Source: Planctomycetota bacterium (lineage in GTDB: Bacteria; Planctomycetota; UBA1135; UBA2386). From it: a stretch of DNA of 64,000 nt. The notes beneath the pieces were generated by a model that searched no databases, was not told where the DNA came from, and worked only from the letters and a program-made list of their open reading frames with translations. The translations under genes were made by a program, and so were the position numbers. Position 1 is the stretch's first letter, and every line of letters begins with the position of its first letter. Location of the stretch: positions 62,001 through 126,000 of the forward strand of contig JACKHZ010000014.1 of assembly GCA_020638735.1 (NCBI GenBank). The letters are read 5' to 3'. Of the stretch, positions 49,573-57,422 are shown in pieces.

Positions 49573-51038
49573 CTAGCAGGCCGTTGAAAAAGGTCGACTT
49601 CCCCCAGCCCACGCCCCGACCTCGTACGTAGAAGCGGTGCATGGCACTGGGTCGACGTCGTGAGCAGTTTCAGCAGGATCTGATGGTCCCGACGAGCGCG
49701 CTGCCGCGCTCTCCTGGCCACCCGTTCTACGCGGCGCTCAACAAGCTGCTCGCCGAAGCGAAGTTCGACGCCTACGTCGAGGGCCTGTGCGAGCCGCTCT
49801 ACCGCGAGGGTGGACGCCCCTCGATCCCGCCGGGCGTCTACTTCCGCATGCTGTTCATCGGCTACTTCGAAGGCATCGACTCGCAGCGCGGCATCGCGTG
49901 GCGCTGCAGCGACAGCCTGTCGCTGCGCAGCTTCCTCGGGCTCAAGCCGACCGAATCGACGCCGGACCACTCGAGTCTGACGATCATCCGCCAGCGGTTG
50001 CCCAAGGAGCTGATCGAGCAGGTCTTCTCGTTCGTGCTGACGATGGCCTTCGAGAAGAAGCTGCTGAAGGGCAAGTCGATCGGCGTCGACGCGACGACGC
50101 TCGAGGCCAACGCGGCGATGAAGTCGATCGTGCGCCGCGAGGGCGGCGGCACGTGGAAGGCCTACCTGACGCAGCTCGCGAAGGAAGCCGGCATCGAGGA
50201 TCCGACCGACGACCAGCTGCGGCAGTTCGACCGCAAGCGGAAAGGCAAGAAGACGAGCAACGACGATTGGCAGTCGCCGAGCGACCCCGACGCGCGCATC
50301 ACCAAGATGAAGGACGGCACCACCGGCTTCGCCTACAAAGCCGAGCACGCCGTCGATCTCGACACGGAGATCGTGGTCGCGGCCGATGTGAAGCCTGCGG
50401 ACCAGGCTGACGGCGAGACCGTCAAGGACACCGTCGTCGACGCGCAGGGCAACCTCAACGACGCGACGAAGCAGGAGTGCCGCATCACCGAGGTCGTCGC
50501 CGACAAGGGCTACCACAAGACCGAGACGCTGGTTTGGTTGGGCGATCGCGGCATCCGGACCTACGTCGCACCGCGGCGCGACACGCGGAAGCGTCGGTGG
50601 GACGACAAGCCGGAGGGCTGGCAGGAGGCCCACCGCGAGAATCAGCGGCGCACTGGGCGAGACAAGGGGAAGCAGTTGCAGCGAAAGCGTGCGGAGCGCG
50701 TCGAACGCAGCTTCGCGCACGTCTGCACGACCGGTGGCGCACGACGCACGTGGGTCCGCGGGATCGTCGAGGTCAGCAAGCGCTACCTGGTCACGGTCAT
50801 GGCGCACAACCTGGGCGTGATCCTGCGCACGCTGATCGGGGTCGGGAAACCGAGGGAGTGGGCATCGATGCGCGGCTTCCTCGCGACCTGTGCGGCCCTC
50901 TGGTTGGCGATCTTGGCGGACTTGGTCGCGGCCGGTCATCGCGTCGCCGAATTGGCCAGCGACTTCGCGGATCAGCTGCTCAGGCCGCGATGGCACTTCA
51001 GCACCTCGCCAGAAGCGGCTTCTTCAACGGCCTGCTAG
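49573..51038 (+). mobile_element. IS1182-family insertion sequence
   Basis: The ends are inverted repeats: CTAGCAGGCCGTTGAA at 49573-49588, and its complement ending at 51038; matching continues to 19 of 20 positions. The outermost CTAG at each end is self-palindromic and may be a 4-bp target duplication, making the element proper 49577-51034. It holds one transposase gene. Confidence 0.88.
49641..51038 (+). CDS. IS1182-family DDE transposase
   Basis: 465 residues. N-terminal domain with RPSIPPGVYFRMLFIGYFEG and STPDHSSLT typical of IS1182/IS5-like transposases. DDE residues: Asp in IGVDATTLEAN, Asp in VVADKGYHK and Glu in AERVERSFAH. The frame is intact. The TAG stop is in the right inverted repeat, within CTAG, so it may be supplied by the target site. 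ATG 49641 is preferred over later methionines because the N-terminal basic segment is usual. Confidence 0.93.
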   Translation: MALGRRREQFQQDLMVPTSALPRSPGHPFYAALNKLLAEAKFDAYVEGLCEPLYREGGRPSIPPGVYFRMLFIGYFEGIDSQRGIAWRCSDSLSLRSFLGLKPTESTPDHSSLTIIRQRLPKELIEQVFSFVLTMAFEKKLLKGKSIGVDATTLEANAAMKSIVRREGGGTWKAYLTQLAKEAGIEDPTDDQLRQFDRKRKGKKTSNDDWQSPSDPDARITKMKDGTTGFAYKAEHAVDLDTEIVVAADVKPADQADGETVKDTVVDAQGNLNDATKQECRITEVVADKGYHKTETLVWLGDRGIRTYVAPRRDTRKRRWDDKPEGWQEAHRENQRRTGRDKGKQLQRKRAERVERSFAHVCTTGGARRTWVRGIVEVSKRYLVTVMAHNLGVILRTLIGVGKPREWASMRGFLATCAALWLAILADLVAAGHRVAELASDFADQLLRPRWHFSTSPEAASSTAC

Positions 51039-51177
51039 CTGCGACGATGTTTTCAGGCAGCCGGTCGGGGTCTCGCCGTTTGCGCGGCCCGCAAGAACCA
51101 GATCGCCGCCCCCCGATCAGAGGGGGCAACCAGCAGCCGAGATTGACGAATCCGCTTCCGGCGGGGAGCCTTGAGCC

Positions 51178-51546
51178 ATGGAAGACTTGTCAGCTCACAT
51201 GACTGCGATCACCACGATCATCGTCTCGGTTGGGATGATCATCCATTGGCTATTGCACGACGAGCGCGACCGAACCGTGCCCGGCATTGCCTGCCTCATG
51301 ATCTTCATCGCGCTGATGATGATCCGGTCGGGCACGCGCTTCTCGATTTCCGGCGACGAGAACCAAGTCTGGTTCATCCGCTACAACTGGTGGGGTCTAA
51401 CGGAAACGCGCGAGGAGATCAGGTGGATGGCTCCGACCAGGGAGGCGCGGGAAGGCGACACGTGGGCAAAGTGCTGGTGCCACAGATACGACGCCCCCGG
51501 CAAGCCCGAACACGGGTGGTGGTTTCAAGCGATCTGGGTGGAGTGA
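51178..51546 (+). CDS. Hypothetical two-helix membrane protein
   Basis: 122 residues. Hydrophobic segments at about 10-27 (ITTIIVSVGMIIHWLL) and 35-50 (GIACLMIFIALMMI), then a Trp-rich soluble part (VWFIRYNWWGL, HGWWFQAIWVE). GGGGAG lies 11 bases before ATG 51178. Codon use is less GC3-biased than the flanking genome, which fits recent acquisition. Not a family I recognise. Confidence 0.6.
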   Translation: MEDLSAHMTAITTIIVSVGMIIHWLLHDERDRTVPGIACLMIFIALMMIRSGTRFSISGDENQVWFIRYNWWGLTETREEIRWMAPTREAREGDTWAKCWCHRYDAPGKPEHGWWFQAIWVE

Positions 51547-51580
51547 ACACGGGTGTCTCCGGCCTGCGCGCTTCCCATTC

Positions 51581-51904
51581 CTACCTGCGCTGCTTGCGGC
51601 GGTCGTAGTTGCGTTCCTGCCACCACTCGCGCATGTGCTCCGCCGCCTCCGCGCGATCCGTGAGGCGCTCGACGGCGCGCTCGCGGGCGTCTTGTATCCG
51701 ACGAACGTGAGCGAGTTCCTCGTCGAGCGCGCGCTGCGCACGACGTTCGAGTTCGCGCTCCTGGGCGGCGCGCTCCTGCGCCTCCTCGATGAGCACGTTG
51801 ATGAGGAGCGGCACCGTCGGTGGGTAGTCCACCCGGCAGACCGTCTCCAAGACGTTGCCGTCACCGTCGCACAGCACGTAGTCGATCTCGGGTTGGTCGG
51901 GCAT
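51581..51904 (-). CDS. Hypothetical coiled-coil protein
   Basis: 107 residues. A short beta-like N-terminus (DYVLCDGDGNVLETVCRVDYPP) precedes a long charged helix (residues 38-107) rich in Glu, Arg and Ala with heptad-like spacing. GAGGAG directly upstream of ATG 51904 is a strong ribosome-binding site. No family recognised. Confidence 0.65.
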   Translation of the reverse strand: MPDQPEIDYVLCDGDGNVLETVCRVDYPPTVPLLINVLIEEAQERAAQERELERRAQRALDEELAHVRRIQDARERAVERLTDRAEAAEHMREWWQERNYDRRKQRR

Positions 51905-52061
51905 GGTCTCCTCATTGTGCGCTGGTGATGCTACATCGCGACGAGTTGCAGTGGCAGTAGCCGGAGGGTGGTTCTGCCGGCCGCGTGACGCATTGCGCGA
52001 TGCCGATGGTGCCGGGGGAACTGCTTGCGCGGGCTTGCGTGGCTGGGCATGACCTAGGGCA

Positions 52062-52841
52062 ATGGCAATGCTCTACAGATACCGGCCCGCGCAGCGTGCT
52101 GAGAGTGAGCTGCGAGAAGCAGTTCTGTGGTTCTCCAACTGGTCACAGCTCAACGACCCGTTCGAGTTCGCGCCGGCTCTGAGCTTCCGCCCCGAAGATC
52201 ACGTCGGGCCACGCGACAAGACCAACTCGGAAGCCTACGAGTTGGCGTTGATGTTTGCTGCGGTGCACGTGCCGGAGCATCACATGAATGCCTACCGTGC
52301 CTTCACTCAGAATCTCGGCGTGTGCTGTTTCTCGAAGAACCCACTGAACCTATTGATGTGGTCTCACTACGCCGACTCTCACAGGGGCATGGGCTTGGGG
52401 TTTGACGGAGACCACACCTTCTTCGAAGAGAAAGAGCTGCCAGCCGATGCCATACCGAATCGACGGGACATCGCATACGTTGACGCGCGCCAGAAGGTCG
52501 AGCTGCGAGATCTTCGAACAGCGGAGAGCATCGCGCAGGTGACGTTCACCAAGCCACGAGCTTGGGCGTATGAGGAGGAGGTTCGGCTCGTCCATCAAAT
52601 CTACCCGGGCAAGCAGACGCTCAAGTTCCCGCTCGACGCCCTGCGCGAAGTCATCGTTGGTCACCGATCTCAGAAGGCTGCCGTTCTCAGGTTGCGCGAA
52701 GATCTTGCTTCCCAAGCTCCTCACGTGAAGTGGAGGTTGGCCTACCTCGACCCCGAGAGGCTTGGGGTGACTCTGATGCCCTTGCCGATCTACAAGGACC
52801 TCGGCGGTGGCAGTGAGATGATCTTGCCAGGGGCAGATTAG
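52062..52841 (+). CDS. DUF2971 protein
   Basis: 259 residues. It matches the DUF2971 pattern: LYRYRPAQ at the start, WFSNWSQLNDPFEFAP, GVCCFSKNPLNLLMWSHYADSHRGMGLGFDGD, and AYEEEVRLVH later. The family is found in accessory genome regions and has no established reaction. GC content is visibly lower than in core genes. Its 3' end overlaps the SIR2-like gene remnant by 4 bp (convergent). The start could also be ATG 52068. Confidence 0.82.
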   Translation: MAMLYRYRPAQRAESELREAVLWFSNWSQLNDPFEFAPALSFRPEDHVGPRDKTNSEAYELALMFAAVHVPEHHMNAYRAFTQNLGVCCFSKNPLNLLMWSHYADSHRGMGLGFDGDHTFFEEKELPADAIPNRRDIAYVDARQKVELRDLRTAESIAQVTFTKPRAWAYEEEVRLVHQIYPGKQTLKFPLDALREVIVGHRSQKAAVLRLREDLASQAPHVKWRLAYLDPERLGVTLMPLPIYKDLGGGSEMILPGAD

Positions 52842-53164
52842 TTGGCGAAGTCGAACGCTCGCTGGTTGTGCATGACGAAGTCCGCACAGGTCATGTTGTC
52901 GAGCCGAGGCCAGTGGGCACCGCCATCTGCGCTAGCAGGTCGGGTTCGGACGACCTCGGAAATCGCTCGAATCGCGTGAGCTTGATCGACTTCAGATGTC
53001 TTGTAGGCCGTTCCCCAGCATCTCTGCGGAGAAAGGTCGCTGGGGAGGTGGCTCGCAAGCAGCCGCATGTTCAGGCTGAGAAACGAAAAGCCAAGGAACA
53101 CGACTGTATCTGCCTTTCGCAGGGAGCCATGGACACGGGCTCTCGTTTCGTCGCTAGGGGCCTC
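52838..53164 (-). pseudogene. SIR2-like gene, 3' part, cut off by IS66
   Basis: Codes for the last 108 residues of the SIR2-like protein. The frame reads EAPSDETRARVHGSLRKADT then VVFLGFSFLSLNMRLL, a pattern seen near the C-terminus of SIR2-like effectors (the hydrophobic FLGF-x-x-x-x-N-x-x-LL), and ends NQRAFDFAN. It joins the 5' part at the 8-bp duplication GGTAAATG without a frame change. Confidence 0.85.
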
Positions 53165-53172
53165 GGTAAATG
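53165..53172. repeat. IS66 target-site duplication, left
   Basis: GGTAAATG, identical to 55583-55590; 8 bp is the standard length for IS66. Confidence 0.95.
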
Positions 53173-53239
53173 GTAACCGTCGCGTGAAGGACAGGTCGCC
53201 GGCATAGCTCGGGCAGCCGACCGTTGCTGCCCGCGGTTG

Positions 53240-54883
53240 CTACTGCGCCTTGGCGAAGTGGTCGCGCAGCCGACAGAGGATGTCCTCGTGGTGGTCGGCG
53301 ACGTCCTGCGCGAAGTGCTGCTTCCAACCGTGCGGCGTCAGCTTGGCGACATCGGACTCGCTGCCGATGCGCAGGAGCACGTCGCGGAAGTAGTCCTGCG
53401 GGTTGATCCCGATCGCACGCGCGGTCTGTAGCAGGCTGGCGAGGATCGCGGCGGTCTTGCCGCCGCCCTCGGTCTGGAAGAACAGCCAGTTCTTCCTGCC
53501 GACGGCGAACGGTCGTAGCGATCGCTCGGCGAGGTTGTTGTCGATGTGCAGTTCGCCGTCATCGACGAACACCGTCAGCGCCTGCCATTGGTTGAGCGCG
53601 TAGCGGATCGCCTCGGCGACCGGACTCTTGGGCAGCACCTGCGTCTCCGCCCACTCCAGCCAGGCGCGGATGGCCTCGAGTTGGGGCTTGCTGTGCTGCT
53701 GTCGCGCAGCGAGGAACTCCTCCGGCGTGGGCTCGCGCTTCTCGGCCGCGGCAGCGTCCTTGACCGCTCGCTCCACGGCGTAGAGCGCACCGATGCGATC
53801 GAGCGCCTGCGCGACGAGCTTCGGATCCTTGGACTCAGCGTCGACGAACTTGCGCCGCGCGTGCGCCCAGCACGCGACCTCGGTTGCTCCCTCGGGAACG
53901 AAGAACTGGTCGTAGCCCTTGTAGGCGTCCGCCTGAAGGAAGCCCTTGAAGCTGCCGAGCACTCGCTCGGGTCCGTCTTGGCGGCGGCTGGACGTGAAGT
54001 CGTACCAGATGCGGTGATCGTGATCGGCGTAGACCCAGACGCGGCCCTTGGCCGGTCGCCCCTTCTCGTCGCACGCGATCGTCACCGGCGTGTCGTCGGT
54101 GTGGATGACGCGCTGGGCGAGGATCTCGCGGTTGAGCTGGTTGTAGATCGGCTCGAGCAGCTCCGCGCACTTGGCCGTCGAACGCTGCAGCACGCTGCGC
54201 GACAGGTCCAAGCCCTCGCCGGCGTACTTCTGCTCCATGCGGTGGTAGGGCATGTGCATGCCGAACCGCTCGCTGATGACGTGGGCGAGGAAGCTCGGGC
54301 TCAGCAGCCCCTTCTCGATCACACGGTCCGGACCGGGTGCGGTGCGTGCGGCGCCGCCGCACTTCTTGCAGCCGTACTTCTTCCGGGCGATCTCGTGCAC
54401 CAGCGTCAGCTCGATCCGGATCAGCTCGCTGCTGATGTCCTCGCTGATCTCCTCCATCTGGCAGCCGCACTCGCAGGCGAGGCGGTCGGCCGGCAGCTCG
54501 TAGGTCGTGCGCACCCTGGGCAGGTGCGACGGCAACTTCTGGCGGCGCTTGCTGGGCGTGCGCCCTGGATTCGGAGGAGTAACCGTGATCGAGCCGTGGG
54601 TGCCTGTCTTCTCGGCGGTGCGCTCCGCCTCCGCGACGAGATCGACGAGCCACAGGTGCAGTTGCTTGGTCGGGACTTCGCCGTCGGGCAGCTTGCGATT
54701 GCCGCGCTTCTCCGAGCCGCCGCCGAACGCGATGCGTCGAAACACCTCGACGTTGTGCTCGAGCTTGCGGATCAGCTCGTCACGAGCAGCCAGTTGCTGC
54801 TGCAGCGCGGCGACCTGGCCGCGAAGGACTTCGAGCTCGCTCGGATCCACATCCTCAGTTGCCACGTCCGTCACGATCGCCAC
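53240..54883 (-). CDS. tnpC: IS66 transposase TnpC
   Basis: 547 residues. N-terminal coiled coil (LRGQVAALQQQLAARDELIRKLE), zinc-finger-like CECGCQ and CKKCGG (about 140 and 180), then the DDE domain with HTDDTPVTI, FLQADAYKGYDQ and HIDNNLAERSLRP. C-terminal IS66 extension present. GTG start at 54883 overlaps the tnpB end by 29 bp. Confidence 0.95.
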   Translation of the reverse strand: MAIVTDVATEDVDPSELEVLRGQVAALQQQLAARDELIRKLEHNVEVFRRIAFGGGSEKRGNRKLPDGEVPTKQLHLWLVDLVAEAERTAEKTGTHGSITVTPPNPGRTPSKRRQKLPSHLPRVRTTYELPADRLACECGCQMEEISEDISSELIRIELTLVHEIARKKYGCKKCGGAARTAPGPDRVIEKGLLSPSFLAHVISERFGMHMPYHRMEQKYAGEGLDLSRSVLQRSTAKCAELLEPIYNQLNREILAQRVIHTDDTPVTIACDEKGRPAKGRVWVYADHDHRIWYDFTSSRRQDGPERVLGSFKGFLQADAYKGYDQFFVPEGATEVACWAHARRKFVDAESKDPKLVAQALDRIGALYAVERAVKDAAAAEKREPTPEEFLAARQQHSKPQLEAIRAWLEWAETQVLPKSPVAEAIRYALNQWQALTVFVDDGELHIDNNLAERSLRPFAVGRKNWLFFQTEGGGKTAAILASLLQTARAIGINPQDYFRDVLLRIGSESDVAKLTPHGWKQHFAQDVADHHEDILCRLRDHFAKAQ

Positions 54884-55235
54884 GACGCGCAGGCAACGAC
54901 AGAGGCTGGCGGATCTTTCGCTTCTGTAGATCGATTCCCTCGATCAGCATCGACAGCTGCGCGCGACTGATCTCGCAACGCGATTCGTCGGTCTTGACGT
55001 CGAGCTTGAACGTGCCCTGCTCGAGCCGCTTGTAGTGCAGCCAGAAGCCGTCGCGATCCCACTGCAGCAGCTTCACCCGGTCGCGACCGCGATTGAGGAA
55101 CACGAACAGGCTGCCGTCGAACGGGTCGTCGCCGAACGCGTCGCGGATCACGGCGAGTAGACCGTCGTGCGCCTTGCGGAAGTCGACTGCGTCGCGAGCA
55201 ACGAAAATGCGAATGCTCGACGGCAGGCTCAGCAT
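54855..55235 (-). CDS. tnpB: IS66 accessory protein TnpB
   Basis: 126 residues. Typical IS66 Orf2 sequence: RIFVARDAVDFRKAHDGLLA, FVFLNRGRDRVKLLQWDRDGF and HYKRLEQGTF. It is needed for IS66 transposition; its biochemical role is unclear. It overlaps tnpA by 7 bp and tnpC by 29 bp. Confidence 0.95.
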   Translation of the reverse strand: MLSLPSSIRIFVARDAVDFRKAHDGLLAVIRDAFGDDPFDGSLFVFLNRGRDRVKLLQWDRDGFWLHYKRLEQGTFKLDVKTDESRCEISRAQLSMLIEGIDLQKRKIRQPLSLPARRGDRDGRGN

Positions 55236-55525
55236 GGCCGCAGCGCGTTGATCAGATCGCGGAGCCAGTCGATGTCCGCCCCGGCAGGAGCCGCGATCTC
55301 GATGTCGGCAACACGCACGACGACTTCACCGCGGACCGCTGGCGGCAATTCCACCTCGACGAACGCATCTGCAGGTTGCCGACCAGCAGAATCCTGCCGC
55401 AGGCGCCAGCACCACCAGGACAGCGTGCCGAACGGGATCCCGGTCTCTTCGGACAACTCGCGCAGGCTCAGGCCCTCGCGCTCACGCCGCGCCAGCAGCG
55501 CGGTCATCTCCTTGCGTCGTTGCAT
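55229..55525 (-). CDS. tnpA: IS66 accessory protein TnpA
   Basis: 98 residues. An HTH-like segment (LSLRELSEETGIPFGTLSWW) is followed by a short beta-rich tail, as expected for the first IS66 gene. ATG 55525 is 41 bp inside the right end of the element. Confidence 0.9.
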   Translation of the reverse strand: MQRRKEMTALLARREREGLSLRELSEETGIPFGTLSWWCWRLRQDSAGRQPADAFVEVELPPAVRGEVVVRVADIEIAAPAGADIDWLRDLINALRPC

Positions 55526-55582
55526 GCCGGCACGATGCCGAGCGCGGCTGCCGCGACCAGATGTGCTTCACGCGACGGTTAC

Positions 55583-55590
55583 GGTAAATG
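55583..55590. repeat. IS66 target-site duplication, right
   Basis: GGTAAATG, identical to 53165-53172. Confidence 0.95.
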
Positions 55591-56278
55591 TCCGAATCCG
55601 CGCCGTCATCGCTTGGTAGGGGGCCCTGTCGGGCTCGAGGCCGAAGGGGAAGGCCCTCTCCCACGGGGCTCCGAGGCAGCCGTAGGGATGAACAATGTCG
55701 ACGTCGCGCGCAATCGTAGAGGCAGCTTCTCGATTCCCTCCGAGCTTCATCGTGAGCAGGTGCACCAGCGCGTGTTCGATGCAGCGGTCGTAGTTGAAGA
55801 CGATGAAGGAAACACGAGACATGCGGTCGGGAATCTCATCGACCGTGCACTCTGCTGTCAGAAGGCGAAAGAGCGACACCAGCCATGAGCTCCAAGTGTC
55901 GAACAGAAGGGACTCGCCATCCTTGCCGCGCGACAGACGCTTGGCCGTGAAGTTCACTCCCTGCGGGTCCAGCGTGAGGCAAGACTCGCGTTCTTGGCTG
56001 AGGATCTCGTGGACGATGGCCCACTTGCCGAGTTGCTGGATGAGAGGGTTTGCTTGATGCGTGTGCATGCAGTCGTCGATCGAGAGGGCAGTTCGCAAAG
56101 CGCTGGCAAGCGTGGACTTGGCTTGCCAGCCCTCTTCGCGCCCCATCCAGATCCCCGTGAATTGGTATTGGTCGAGCCCAGTGGCGATCCTGTCGCGGAG
56201 TCGCGCGCCATCAACTAGCCCAAACTCACAGCTCGCTCCCGCCCCAACGATGAAGGTCGTGTGCCCCATGGGAGACAT
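55583..56278 (-). pseudogene. SIR2-like gene, 5' part, disrupted by IS66
   Basis: Codes for the first 232 residues; the frame now runs into the IS and stops at 55568. TTFIVGAGASCEFG (residues 7-20) is the SIR2 NAD-binding GAGxS loop, FIVFNYDRCIEHAL resembles the (T/F)NYD motif, and VHPYGCLG supplies a candidate catalytic His. Joined to 52838-53164 the product is 340 residues, a stand-alone SIR2-like protein. Many such proteins are NADases of anti-phage systems. Start ATG 56278; 56269 is an alternative. Currently inactive unless the truncated product folds. Confidence 0.87.
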
Positions 56279-56311
56279 GCTCCAACAGGGCGGCCACGAT
56301 TCAAGATTGCC

Positions 56312-56692
56312 CTACTGCGACAGCAGGGCCATCACGTCGGCCTCGCTCTCCGGGAACCGGCAGATCGGCCGCTTCAGCTCGCTGCTGGGGGTGATCGGGC
56401 GGCGGAAGGGTGCGGCGAGTTCGGCGCGGCGGGCCTTCGCGAGCTGCATCAGCTTCGCGTTGTCGTGCTCGACCATCTCCTCGCTGGTGATGATCGACTC
56501 CCACATCGCGATGTAGCGAATGTGTTGAAGGTCGTCGGCCGTGGCCTTCGGGAGCGCCGAGGCGACGTTCGCCGCCGCGATGCTGAACGGGAGCCCGGTC
56601 GCTGCGCGTAGGCGCACCGCCTGGGCGGAAATGCGGTTCAGGGCGGCGTTGTCGAGACGCTTCGTCTTCTTGGTCTTGGTCGTGGGGAACAT
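56312..56692 (-). CDS. Hypothetical helical protein
   Basis: 126 residues: a basic start (MFPTTKTKKTKRLD), a helical body (RLRAATGLPFSIAAANVASALPKA) with acidic EEMVEHDNAKLMQLAKARRAEL, and a tail EADVMALLSQ. It is cytoplasmic. It lies 23 bp after the upstream minus-strand gene and 33 bp before the SIR2-like start, so all three are probably one transcript. No family recognised. Confidence 0.6.
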   Translation of the reverse strand: MFPTTKTKKTKRLDNAALNRISAQAVRLRAATGLPFSIAAANVASALPKATADDLQHIRYIAMWESIITSEEMVEHDNAKLMQLAKARRAELAAPFRRPITPSSELKRPICRFPESEADVMALLSQ

Positions 56693-56715
56693 CGTGTTGC
56701 GTGTGCGCTGCTCGG

Positions 56716-57141
56716 TCAGGAAGGACGTTCACCGACCTGCCGCAGCGCGTGGTGCAGGTCGTCGAACTCGTTGGCCTGCCGCTCCAGGTCGCTCGCGAAC
56801 ACGAAGCGCGCGAGCAACCGCAGAGCGGAGGAGAGATCCACCTCGCCGACACCGACGGCGATGTCGAGGCTGGTGCGCCACGCGGTGAGCGCGGCCTCGG
56901 TGATGCCGCCGTAGGCGAGCACCGTCTGCGCGAAGCCATCGTCGCGGCCGTCGTGCTCGATCAGCGCGTCGGCGGCGTTGAGGCAGAGCCGGCCGATGTC
57001 GATGCTCGGCTTCGCCGCGATCGCCGACGCCAGCCGGTCCACCTCGTGGTGGTAGGCGGCGCGCTCGTCGAGCAGCGCCTGCGGCGCCCCGTTCTCGGGG
57101 TGCGCCGCGCGGCGCGTCGTGGCTCGCGGGCTGAAGCGCAT
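56716..57141 (-). CDS. Hypothetical all-helical protein
   Basis: 141 residues from ATG 57141. Helix-rich with LDERAAYHHEVDRLASAIAA and SLDIAVGVGEVDLSSALRLL. No known family seen. The start codon shares a base with the upstream stop (TGATG), indicating translational coupling to the truncated frame before it. Confidence 0.6.
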   Translation of the reverse strand: MRFSPRATTRRAAHPENGAPQALLDERAAYHHEVDRLASAIAAKPSIDIGRLCLNAADALIEHDGRDDGFAQTVLAYGGITEAALTAWRTSLDIAVGVGEVDLSSALRLLARFVFASDLERQANEFDDLHHALRQVGERPS

Positions 57142-57263
57142 CAGCCGGCCGGGATGATGGTGCCGGGCTCGAAGCTCGCCGGCTTCACCTTGCCGGCGAG
57201 GCCGGTGACGATGCGCGCGTCCCACGTGCCGAACACCGCTCCGCCGGCGGCGGCGAAGCGCAT
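57141..57263 (-). pseudogene. Possible C-terminal remnant of a gene cut at the island edge
   Basis: A minus-strand frame ends here with IARNADMRFAAAGGAVFGTW then DARIVTGLAGKVKPASFEPG and TIIPAG. The part downstream of the methionine at 57263 (40 residues) looks protein-like, but upstream it merges into the msrA 3' boundary with no start. It may be an intact 40-residue gene or the tail of a gene truncated by the island junction. TGATG couples it to the next gene. Confidence 0.45.
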
Positions 57264-57313
57264 GTCAGCGTTGCGTGCGATCTGCCAGGCAGAGGATGTC
57301 CGCCGCGCGCCGC

Positions 57314-57422
57314 CTACTTCGCCTTCGCCGGGTCGGTGTCGAGCCCGAGCTTGTGCAGCTTCGGCGCGATCACGTACTGGCAGTACCGCTGCCGCGTGTT
57401 GCCGCGGTAGTAGTTCTGGTGG
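57314..57422. repeat. 109-bp direct repeat, right copy (msrA 3' end)
   Basis: Same orientation and 106 of 109 identical bases to 49167-49275. The homology begins exactly at the msrA stop codon and ends 109 bp into the gene. Confidence 0.92.

Larger units (their letters stand above)
53173..55582 (-). mobile_element. Complete IS66-family insertion sequence, 2410 bp
   Basis: Ends with perfect 17-bp inverted repeats GTAACCGTCGCGTGAAG (53173-53189) and its complement (55566-55582), flanked by the 8-bp duplication GGTAAATG. Contains tnpA, tnpB and tnpC, all apparently intact, in the usual overlapping order. Identical repeats and an unaltered target duplication imply a recent insertion. Confidence 0.97.

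Noticed and set aside
52868..53176. A 102-codon plus-strand ORF
   Set aside because: Opposite to the SIR2-like 3' part, which joins the 5' half in frame; the plus frame shows no such support.
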